Below the pieces are notes generated by a model. It was given only the letters and a program-made list of their open reading frames with translations. It searched no databases and had not been told where the DNA came from. Shown here in pieces: positions 13,701 through 25,700 of a stretch of DNA of 64,000 nt. The position numbers and the translations under genes are program-made. Positions within the stretch are counted from its first letter, which is position 1; each line of letters opens with the position of its first letter. This DNA comes from Dicaeum eximium (lineage: Eukaryota; Chordata; Aves; Passeriformes; Dicaeidae), in the NCBI GenBank assembly GCA_013396995.1, contig VWZP01002663.1, positions 1-64,000 on the forward strand, read 5' to 3'.

Positions 13701-16700
13701 ATCTTGAGAAGCAGTCAAGGAGCATCTGTTGCTGCACTGGTTGACATGACCTCCTCCCTGGAAGGAAGCAATAGAATGATCATAGCCACTTTGGACCCTA
13801 CCCCCTGAGTCCTGGAGTCTAAAGTCCATCTCACCAAATTGGCCAGCATGCTGCCAAAATTATTCATGCCCTTTTTTAAACAGGTGGATCCCTTCCTCCC
13901 TAACAGGCCACAATAATTTAAACATAACTCCTTTTTATAAAAGCCAAAACCTTGATAGTAGCCAGGAAGCCAGATGTTGATCTGCACGGTGTGGCTGCTT
14001 CTGGCTGTCCCTGTTTCTATGACCAGAAGATAGATGAGAAGATGACTTGGGCACCAGTGTTTGTAATTTGTCTTGCCAGCGCTTTATAGTCTTCCTTGGT
14101 CCTGTCTATTTTTTGGCTTGTGGTATCATTTGTACCCATGTGAGAAAGTAATAGTGAGTAGTGGTCCATGCTCTTGACAAGTTGGGCTAGCCTCCTGGCA
14201 CCATCATGGATCTTAGTCCCTGGTATGCAGCATTACCTCTTGTAACTCTCAGTTGGGCTGGTAGATGGTGTCTCAGTCACCCTAAGAGAGTCACCTGCCA
14301 CAATTACTCAGCATTTCTTCTTACAGTAATGGCTGTCTGCTGCTGGTCCAGCTGCCCCTTGTTGGATTTGCTAATGGACATCTAAAGCCTTTAAAGCATC
14401 ATATCTGTTTTGGTGTGGATGTTGGAGAGTAGAGGTTGGACTTGAGCTCTGTATTTGTGAGTCATCAGGATCTAAGGTGTCTCATACTCAGTGATGTCCA
14501 TTGTAAGTGTATGGTTTTGAAGCGATTTCTCTATCTCCATTTCAGTCCCTGTAACACTGCACATCCTGTTGCAATTTGTCCACCTTCTGCAACAATTCAT
14601 CAAACTATGCACATTTCATGCAAGTACAAGCCTTTTTCTCCAGTAGAAGTATCTGTGCATCTATTGCAAGCTACCAGCTTTACTCACGTCTCTTTCTTTA
14701 CCAGTTCCCTCAGTGGATGTGTCAGTCAGACTTCTCCATGGCTGTCACAGTAGACACACTTATTTTGATGCTAAGACAAGTGCCCACCATTATGGCAGAG
14801 ACCTAGAGCACTTAGCACTTACCTGGGGCATGGACCTACCTGCGGTTTGCAGCACCCTCCCTGTTTGCCCTGCTGCAAAAAATGCTGCACCATGTCCTGG
14901 TCACTCTTGCTCCTTAAAGCTGATTAAATCTCCCACACTGCTCCTGGTAATGCTCACTCCACTCCTGACTTGTTAGTGAGAGCTTCTGGGTCGTGGCAGG
15001 GCTTTGGGCTGCTGTTAGGTGTCTCTGAGCTCAAAAAACCTCTGGACATCTTGATCTAGTGCTCACCTGCAAACTTAGTTCAGTTACTGCTGCTGCCCTC
15101 CTGACTGACAATGACCATGTAGTCCAACTGCCTGCCCGCTTCAGTACCAATAAGTTAAAGCATGTTATTAAGGGCATTGTTCAAATGCCCTGAAACACTG
15201 ACAGGCTGAGGACATTGACCACTCCTTTAGGAAACCCACTCTAGTATTTGAGCATTTTCTTGGTAAGGAAATGCTTCCTAATCTGGCATAACCTTTGAAC
15301 TATCCCGTGTATCGCATTTCTGGATCCCAGAGATATGCACGCTGATTTGGACTCCTTTGAAAACACTGCAGAGTGGTCTTCATTGGAGAACAGGATCTTT
15401 TGGGATTCTCTAGCTGTTTGCATTCATTTGCCTTGAGGCGCTGGCTGCACATGTAGGACACTGTTGACATATGTTCTCTTAATTTACTACAGTGAAAGAT
15501 CTGTGAGCTGGTATGTCACCTCAGCTCGATGCCTTTGGCCTTCTCTGCTCAGGTTCTGTGTGGCATTGCATTTGATAATAAAAGCGTGCTGCTCCCTATT
15601 TCAACTACTTCGTTTGGTCACATGGTGATAAATATATTTCTCGCATCCAGAGTTTGAAATGCTATGGCAAAGATTTGTTGCAGTGATTGTCTCAGCTGAA
15701 TCTCTGAGTCTGTGCTTGGTATGACTTGTGTTCAGCAGAAGGTATACTCTGGCCTGCGATCAGATAAGCATACAGGAAATCCACATGTCTGATCCTATGT
15801 CCTTTGCAGTGTCCTAACTCTGTCACACAACTGTATCAAAATAGAGTATTGCTGTAGGGCACGTTCTTATTAGAAAAAGGTACTTACAGACCATTTCAGT
15901 TACTGTCTTTCTTGAGACTTCCTGCCTTTTAGGTAAGTTTTGACTGAAAACCATATTGGAAACTAAAGATACTTTGACACTAAAAATATCAGGATTCTGA
16001 AAATGAAGAATGTTTTTCAGTCCCCTATCTTTGTATTCAACAGACTTTGTGAGTATGGTGGGACTTCAGGAAAATCCTTATTTAAAAGTCAAGGAATTCT
16101 CAAAAACTGTTTTCCTGTCCCTATCTGTTTTGTGAAAAATTCTCTTACTTTTTAGGAAGTGTCAGATGTCTGGTCGGTCTTTTATGTAGATAAAATATTG
16201 TACTTTCTTTGACCTGGCTACACTTAACTGTACTTTAATTTCTGAAGTTATGTTGAGGATTGCTCTTAAAATTCTTGGGTTTTGGTAGCCCAAGTTATCC
16301 ATCCACTTGAGAAACTCATGCATTAAATAGTTCAAACAAGTTCAAATGTATATCCCTTTCAAGTATACAGAGACTGAAACTACATTATAAAGGCATTTTC
16401 TTTATTTTCTATTTTGCAGGTAGAAAAAATAACTGGCCACCTCTTCCTGAGAATTTTCCAGTAGGTCCGTGTTTCTACCAGGACTTTTCTGTAGATATTC
16501 CTGTAGAATTTCAGAAGACCGTAAAGATTATGTACTATTTGTGGATGTGTAAGTATTTTCTTTTTTAAGAAAAATAAAGTACCTATTCAAACTTGGTAAT
16601 ATGTACCTGATACTTTGGCTTTTGGAACATCTGTAATGAAAAATTATTTTAAATCCAAAAGCCAAATAGTGAAGCAAAATTTTATGTTAGCTCCAGATTT

Positions 16701-19700
16701 AAAAGTATTGAATTATGTCATAAAAGCTTTTACAGAAAAAAGGAGGGTTATCCTAGGGCAATTTGGTTCTAATTTATTGTAATTGTCTGGTTTAAGTTCC
16801 CAGTTGTAAAATGAACTTCGACCATTTATTAACTTAGAAATAATTTTACTGTTTTTAAAATCAGCTTATGTGTTAAGGAATAAATCTCACAATTAGTGTT
16901 AATAGACTTTTGAGTTCAAGATGTATAATATCCATTTGTTTTACTATACATGGTTTTATATAGTTTAATACGGTTTTAATCTATAGCAAAGGCTTAATAT
17001 CGTTTTACCGTATTTTAAGAAATAGTGTCAATTAGCTGAAGAATCAGTCCATGTTAAAACTATCCTTTGTAGGTGAGAATTCTCTACACCATATTTGTAG
17101 GATTACTTTTGTCGTCTCTGGAGGGCTGTGTTTTGACTGGAGAAATGCTGGATTAAACAAGTGTGCAGATGTCACACTTGTTTCTTCTGCCTTGTCCACT
17201 GTGATTGATAAAAGCCTAATAAATACTCTGACGAAATTGCAAGATTTAGATACTTCGATGCCTTTAATATATTTATTTAATATATTTTCCTAAGAAAATG
17301 TGGATTTCCGATATTTTCTTTACTTCTTTTCATAGCTTAAGATGTAGTTAGGAAATCTCCAAAATTTTACACGCTACGCTGCTAATCTTAGTGCTGTGAT
17401 TGAACCATGTAATTGAAACACATGAAATGAGCAGACAGCATTGAATCAAATCAATTCCACTTCATCATAATCTACAGCTTTCTATATTAGTTGCTAGATC
17501 GTTAATCTTCAAATAAGCAACTATAGTGTATGACTGGTCACTCTCATAAAATTGACAGATAATTTAGATGTATATGAAATCTAAGGTGAAATACTCAGAA
17601 TTTCAGGATGTTTACCAATTCTGGCCATTTGCAGGACTGAGTTCTGAAAGCGCATATATTTCAAATATGAGGTGAAGTTGGGCAGTTAGAATTGGAATAT
17701 TAATACTGTTCTTAATTTTCCTTCTAATGGCAACAAGTAAAGGAAGAAGCAATATTATATTACTTCAAATATATAGGAACTGTGCTTTTATACTGATATA
17801 TCAGCTTATCTTCTATATAGTCTGAGGTTTCAGCCGTCTTCTTGCACTCTTCATTCATTAGCTGTAGTACTCTCTGACTTACATATATTACTCAGGAAGG
17901 CAGGAACAAGGCATAATAAAGGAAATGAAAGACAAAATCTATTTCATGTTAAAAAAAGAAAGATAAAAAAGATTGGGTATAGAACCCTGTCCCTTAGGGC
18001 TGGCTATTGGATCAATCCTAGGGACTTTTCTTTCCTAGGATTGCATCTATGGGCTTTGGTTAATTTCTCGTTGACTATTTTTCCTCTGAGGAGGTGCTTA
18101 TTCCCATAGTAGACCTGCTTCTGCTTGCCTCTTTTTTTTTTCCTCTTCCAGAACTTCTTATCTTGTATGGTCTAGGGGTTCTGTGAACATAATCACATTT
18201 GGACATTTGGATAAATCTAGTACTGAGTTCTCAGCACTTTATAAAGTAGGTCTTTTTCCATTGTAATTGCCCTGGGAAGAAACTTTCTAGTTTACTTTTC
18301 TGTGTTTCCAACAGTTAGTATTTTATATCATCATTCTTGGGTTTTATATCTCTGATGAAACTTCTTTACCTGTTTAAGATCCATATGGTTTTCCTTTCAT
18401 GAGAAAATAACACTATTTGTATTCCTATTCCATCCCTCTTTTCTCGTTTTGTATCAGAAGTCAGTTTTCTAATTCTTCTATGTGTTTTATCTTTGCACAT
18501 TTTTTCCCCAGGGGAGAGACCTTTTTTTTAACAGACTGAGTGCTCACATGTTTTTGTGAACTATAACAATCAATTAGCAATGACTTTTCACAGTTGCCAT
18601 TGGAGCATTTCTGTTCTATCTTGGCTTTGTGGCCATTGGTGCTTTAAGGGCTTGCACATGAAAATGACTGGTTTTCTAGCTCATTAGCACTGAGCACTGA
18701 TTTTTGGATCTTTTTGTGCTATTACTGTGTCCAGTGTCAAGTACAGTATCTCTTGACTTTTGTTAACAGTCAAAAACAGGCTCAAAAGCATGTTTTCCAG
18801 CTATTTTCCCCACAGGCTGATAGCATGTGCCAAATAAACACCACTGATTTTCAAAGAATATTTCTTACTTGATGTTACAAACTGAAGAGATTCTGGTTGA
18901 AAAATAATACCCTGAAGTGCCAAGTTTTCTTTTTCTGTTTAGAAGAGTTTCATCTCACCCTCTGTCTGAGGATATGATAGATGGTGTGTGTATATAGATA
19001 TATAGATACATATATCAGTCTGTGTAGATGTTTTTTCTGCCTGTCCCTGAGAACCTCCAATGACAGACACTTCACTCCCTCCAAGCCTGTTCGAATGGGT
19101 TGCTGTCTTTTAGAATTAGAAGATGTTTCTGGGTATATTAATTTAATTCTCTGTTCCTGCATTTGATCTTTTGTGTTCTATGCACTGTTGCTATGGAAAA
19201 TATATTTATCCCCATTAGTCATCTCCTTTTGCCTTACTTAGCATAGTTCACTCAGCCTTTCCTTGTGGGTGATGTTTTCTCGAGGTCTGACTGGTTGCTG
19301 TCGTACAAATTCACTGTTGGTCCACTCCATATTATTATAGTTTTTTAGTGTGTAGCATCAAGAAGTTTTTAAAAAATACCTTCACATTTTAGATAGAACA
19401 TGTTTATGTGCTGATCCAAGACTGTTTTATGCTTTTGTTATCTGTTTTAGAATCTATTTTTTCCCTATGGAAGATCTTCCTCTTTTTTGTAAGGCATATT
19501 AGCATATCTCTCCCAAGCAAGCAGAACAGACTGGGAACAAAAGCCTAAAAAACATCGGAAGATTCTTGGTGCTCCAAGGTTATGTGTGATCAAACTTCAC
19601 TAGCCCAGTCCTCACTTGTGAGTTGCCTTGTGACTTCAAAAGTCTCCATTCTCTAGGCATCCCATTTGCCTTTAGGCAGTTCCAATCCAGGGTGACAGTC

Positions 19701-22700
19701 ATGTGTCCTAATGTGGACTTAGGTTTCCTGAAAATAGAATCAATGAAACATGACTGAAATTAAAGTCCAAAAATTTGTTTTCATATGGTCTCAAATGGAA
19801 TAGCAAAATCATCTCAATAATGTACATGCCAAATATCTTCAGTACCACTTGTGATCTTTATCTACAACTCACTTTCAGATATTTATGGATGATAAAGTGT
19901 AGTTAATTAAGACAAGGAATATATCTAAACAGAATTCTTCTGTTCAGGGAGGTTTATACAAAAAAGGAATTAAAGTATTAATATTTATTAAGCTAATGCA
20001 ATTTACCATTATTCTGGCATTAGAGTAATTACCATTGCTCTTATTCTAGCATGAATGCCTTTTTTGTCAACTTCAGCTGCTTCCACGCACAAACTAGGAG
20101 AAGACTTTCTTCAGTCATACAGATTGAAGAAACTCTATTGTTATAGCTGTGAGGTTGTCATACAGAAATTGCATGTTGCAGACTTCTGGCATAACCCTAG
20201 GTGATTTCAGCCCCCAGGTGGTCATTATTTTCTAAAAGCTTGTATTAGGCAAGTAGGTGGAAGGTACTTTAAAACTGTTACCCTGAACCTACAAACACAT
20301 CTGTTCATGTGAGAGCTAATCTTGCCTAGATCCCTTAGTGAAGCTGTTGGCTCGAAGGGTAAATGATTGTCTGAACCTTGCAGCAAGCTGGCAGAGTGAA
20401 GGGCAAGTGCAGTAAAGTGAGAATTGTCAGTTAAGTCTGCTGTCTTCCTCTGTTGCTTGCCAATATTTGTTTTGTACAGCTGAGACTCTCTGTTTACTGT
20501 AGTGACACAGACCACTGTGTTGCTACAGTGTGGGTCACTACACTACACTATCAGTAGTGGGTGTGATACTTCACCCTTTTCTGCACAGATGGTACTCTTT
20601 CAAAACTTGTCATGTTACCATAATTGCAGCTATTTGAAAAAAGTCATTTTGGAAAGTTCAGGCTCCACCAGAATTTGAAAATGTTTCTAGTAGCATAAGG
20701 GGTATCCATATGTTCTAGTGTTGAGTAGAAAAAGAGAATACCCCTTTCTTGTACTTACCTAAGGAAGGCAGGAACTCAGATTTGTATAGTTTCTTTTGCT
20801 TTATGAGGCATAAACATACAAATTCCGAAATGAGTTGTTTTGCTGACCCCTTGGGGCAGTGCTAAGATACGTAGGTGCAATAATTGCCTTTTATTTAAAA
20901 GAACAAAGTGTTTTGATTCTGGCAACTCTTAGAGGAAGGTATGATTTATCTGAGGAAATGTTTTCAGTTTCATCAGTCTTCCATGCAATGCTGTTAAGGA
21001 GTTTTTCCCACTGTATTGATTTAGAGCTCAAGTCATAATGAATACAGCAACAAAGACTTTCAGGATTCTCTTTTTCAGAATCTTTAGTATCTTGCCTGTT
21101 CTGTTAACCTTGCTATCCAGTGGAATGACTAAAATGTTTCTCTGAACTTCAATAAAATAAAAATCATTGCTGTCAGGAGCAGTTCCTGCAGTTATAAATA
21201 CTCTACTTTATGCTGATCCACAAGGAAAGAAATTGTTCTCTGAGGCAGGAAAATCCTTCCTGAATCACTGGTTATTGCTGAACAAAGAGAGAAATTCATG
21301 TTCATCTTTGAAGTCTAGCAGAACTAACTTCTGTGCCAGATAGCATGAAGGTAGTAGTTGTAATGTTTCTTAATATTGCCTTATTCTGTTCTATGAAGTA
21401 AACTTAATTGAAATAAAATGTGAAGTCATAATTCAAATGCATTTTCTTTAGTAGAAATTGAATAGTTAATGTCTAACAAGGTCTGCCAGTGAGAAAATTA
21501 TAGTATTAAGCTAACCACAGACCACCAAAAGGACAGATGTTCGAAAAAAGACAAGTGTTCTAAGAAATATTGGAATATACAAAAAACATTAAAATATCTG
21601 GAACAGCTTCTTGCAGACCATGTTTTACTGAGGAACATTCTTAGTAAGTGGGTTTTTTGTTTTATTATATGGAAGACACAGAGCTTTCTGTTCAAAGATT
21701 ATTCGGGAAATTTTTGTTTTCAAATTTGAATGTGTACAGTGCCTATTTTGTGACACACTTTATGTCATTTTTAAGGTTTATCTCAAAAAGTACTCAGTAG
21801 TCTCATACATGATTGTATTCAGTTATTACTGTAGAAAAAGTCAATTATTGCAGCCATAGAAACCTCTTTTTTCTTAATTTAATGTTTGAAAGTGTTTTAT
21901 TTTTATGACAAGATATTTTGCATTGCCAGGTAGCTGGCTGTAGCTGAATTTTCACGTAGTGCTCTCACTTCTGAAAACAGGGTTTACATAAAATTCAGAA
22001 AACTATAAAAATAATTTTATTACAGAAGGTCTTGAGAGGGTATTGGTATTGTCAGCATGCTAATGTTTTGTTTAAAATGCTGTTTTGTTTAAATATTTAT
22101 ATAACTTCAGCAGTTGCAATAATTTATTGCTTAAACATAACTTAATTAAGACTATTTTGCTTTTGCTTCTACAGTCCATACAGTGACACTGTTTCTTAAT
22201 ATCTTTGGATGTTTGGCCTGGTTTTACGTTGATGCTACACGAGGGGTTGATTTTGGATTGAGTATTCTCTGGTTCTTGCTTTTTACTCCTTGTTCTTTTG
22301 TCTGCTGGTACAGACCACTTTATGGAGCTTTCAGGTAACAACTTCAGCTTGACTGAGGATATTTAAAACTTGTCAAAATGCATTAACATTCAGAATTTGC
22401 TTGGTTATAATGATGATAATCCTTTAAACTGCTTTCATTAGAAACAAAGACTGTGTTTGCCATTAATTGTTGTTGAATTGGAAATACAGATGCCAATATT
22501 AGTAATATCATGGAATATCCTTTGAAATACTTACCATTTTTACCACAGACAAAATGTTTGTTGGAAATACTTAACATTGTTAAAGTTAAAAAGGGCTGGT
22601 AAGAGTTGCAAAGAACATTCTCTCTCATTAAATATCTGTCTCTTCACACCAAGAATTTTAGTAGATTAGTAGTCAGTAGTGCCTTATTTTTTTTGGTTCC

Positions 22701-25700
22701 TGAAATGAACTTCATAAATAGCTACTCTTGAAATCTTGTATTTTTAAGTCATCTACTAGTATTTTTAGACACCTACAGTATCTATAATTGAAATAGCCCA
22801 AGATTCTTAAGAATTAGTAGACCAGGTATATAGTAAACAAACTAGTATTTTTCCTAGTCTTAGTAATCTTTGCAAACTTCAGAAGCATGAGGTGTGTGAT
22901 TAAGAATAGAATGGTGTGTTTGCATGCAAAATTAAACCTTTTCTTATTGAAGATCAGCATGTAGAGATTTCAAGTCTTGTACTCCTAAAGTTTTGGTTTT
23001 GTTTTTTTTTTTTACATTGAAGTGATTCAGGATGTTCTCAGTTAAAATACCCTTATTCTTGCATTAGAAGATTGATGGCCACAAGTTGCAATTAACTGTA
23101 ACACTTAGAGTATAAGGAAGTGTTTATTTTTGGTAACCTAGGAGGTATTGCTGTACCCACAAATCTTTAAAGGATCATATGGTTTAACTTTCATTTCTTG
23201 TCTAGTAAATTCATAGCTTTTCTTAGAGAAAATTGGTTGGTTGAGGAAGAAAAACTGCTTGCATACTCAACTTTCAGTCAGTTGCTCAGCTGAAAATGAA
23301 ATAGTTATTGAACTGAACTGGTTGTATAGAAATTACAAACTCCCTTCTGCAAGAAGAGCTGTTAAGGGCAAAATCTGTTTCTGTAACTTAACGAAATGAT
23401 TTCTACTTTCTTAAGAACTCTAGTAGCAAGCATATCATATGATCAATAGTTTTGACAGTAGTAGGTTGAGTCTTCATTGAAATTTTGTCTATACATTTAT
23501 ATTTGCCTGGTTTTTTTTTGTTGTTTGTTTTTTTTTTTTTTTAATTTTCAGTTTTTGTAAGGCTGGCATTTTAGTAATTTAACCAGGAAATGTATTTTGT
23601 ACATTTTACTTTAAAATGAACAGCTGTATCAGTATTCTGGTGTGCCACGTTTCAGTAATTCCATATGACATCTTGTTTCCTTTCACAAGTTAAATATTCT
23701 CTTCCTGTCTTGCCATCACTGTGAGCTTCACTCTCACAGAAAGTGGAGCAGAATTCTTTATACAAACTTATAGTTGAAGAGGTCCTGCTCTGGGCTGAAC
23801 AGAACTATTCTATATTTCTTAGAGATGCAGGTGGCAAAACCACAGAATTGCTGATACTTCAGGTCACTTGATAAATGAAAGTACTTTTCCTCTAGTTAAT
23901 GCAGTAAAAAGTTAGATTGGTACTACAGAATATGAATAAAAATCATTAATTTTCTGGCTGCTTTAATCTTTTTCCCCCCACCTCTTTCAGGAGTGACAGT
24001 TCATTCAGGTTCTTTGTGTTCTTCTTTGTATATATCTGTCAGTTTGCTGTACATGTACTTCAAGCTGCAGGATTTCAAAGATGGGGAAACTGGTGAGTGT
24101 TCTGTTTACCATAGTGTTGTACTATCTGTAAGACAAACACTCTTATTTGAAGTAACAACTGCAATACAGTCTGTGTTTTCAAAGGAATAATCTTGTATTC
24201 ACTAAAATGTTACATTTAACTCTCGAAAGAAAGCATTTTTGGAGTGCTCTTGACTAGGAAAAGTGGGTGAAATGTATCCAAAGAATGTGAGGTGCTTCCG
24301 TTACTATGCAGAATAAACTTTTATACTTCAATTTAAACACTTCAAAATTACTCTTTCATACACTGCCTCCTCTATTTTGGTGGTGTAAGCAGTTACTACT
24401 CATTCTTTATTTAAGGTAAAGGAAAGCAAAATTGTAGATGTCAAAAATGTGTCATTTGCATATTTTTTGTATTATTAGGTATTTCTAATTATATTAATAT
24501 ACTTCCTACTTATTGAGAAATTTATGGCTAAAATTTGTAGAACTACTTAACCAGGCATTTGGGTGAATATAGTGGTATATCTTTGATATTATTTGAAAAG
24601 TACATTTGTCTGAGTCGTGTTCATATTCTGTAATAAGTTGATCTTTCTTTAAAATGTTTGCAAATATATAAGCTTTTACATGAAGCTTGTATATATATTA
24701 TCTTTTATTTGAGTCTTTGAGGTCTAGTATTTAGATTTTACAAGGCGAAACTATGGGGAATCAGTCACTGTCCTTGAAATAAAAGAACTAACTAAAAGCA
24801 AGGTTGCAGTAGCCAGCTTGTAACATGAAGAGTCATGAGTGGCAGTGCTGTAGTTGGGTAATGACACTTGTCTCTATCAGTGCTTTTTGCTGTAAACCTC
24901 AAAATATATGCAAGGCAGGCAAAACAGTATTGCTTTAGAATTGTTATGTAAGGAAGGATCTTGCTTTATTATTTTTTCTTTGGAATCCTCTTGTTTATTC
25001 ATCCAAGTTTGGGAAGTGTGCTTTAAGCATACTTGGGGAAGAAGTATTGAAAGTAGCCAGATCATCAGAAAATTGTAATTACAGCTCAGATTTTGTGGTT
25101 TTGTGGTAGATTACAGTGGGATATAGTGGATATCAAAGCATTTTGAAGCATGTAGGGGAAAGTTTTAAGGTTTGCATTTACTTTTTTTTTTTTAATAACA
25201 TGGAAAAATCTTTTTCATTTTAGTGAATGGGGTTTTGTTCTTAAGGCAACCTGCTTTTTTAGTTTTCAGGTCTGAAACTGTTGGTGTCTGTTGATGTTTC
25301 AGTTTTGAAGAATGGGGAAATGCTTGAAGTAGATCCTTATATAGGATTTTTTTCTACTAGTTCATCTGATGCTCTCTACTTAAAAAAATTATATTAACCT
25401 CAGTTGAGAAAGCATGGCTGTGTGGATACAATTAAATGAGTCTTCACATAGAAGCTGTTTATGTGTGGTATTTTCCTGTTCTGTATTTTTAGAAGTTAGA
25501 AACTATCTTTTTAGGGATATTTTCTCATCTATGAATTCATGTAGTCTTGAATCAATCTGAAATGACAGTATAGCAAAAAAAAAAAAAAAACCTCAAGTAG
25601 TTGAGAAGCAACTCTCTAATTTCTCCACAATTTTGCTCAAGGAAAATAATATTTACAACAATTTTTCATCCAGTTTGATTGCATTTTCTGTGAAAAAATG

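Larger units (their letters stand above)
10020..15060 (-). mobile_element. Nearly full-length CR1 LINE, antisense, with ORF1 and ORF2 remnants
   Basis: The 3' end lies at about 10020 (plus-strand gaatcacagaatag, the reverse complement of the CR1 tail repeat) and the 5' part near 15000. Reading the minus strand from right to left gives, in order, ORF1 with an SGNH-type esterase, then the ORF2 endonuclease, linker and reverse transcriptase, then the ORF2 C-terminus and 3' UTR. CR1 ORF1 proteins are known to carry an esterase domain. Most genomic CR1 copies are short 3' fragments, so about 5 kb is unusual. Stops and frameshifts in every domain show it cannot be active. A foreign insert of about 0.8 kb splits it near 12265-13045. 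The 5' boundary is approximate. Confidence 0.85.
9162..16419. other. SCAMP1 intron of about 7.3 kb filled largely by CR1
   Basis: Between exons 9050-9161 and 16420-16548. Positions 10020-15060 are a long antisense CR1 with a nested insert, and 15077-15430 is a second antisense CR1 tail. The flanks (9162-10020 and 15430-16419) are AT-rich. The stretch 15540-15640, with ataataaaagcgtgc, may be the end of another retroelement but is not identifiable. Confidence 0.8.
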
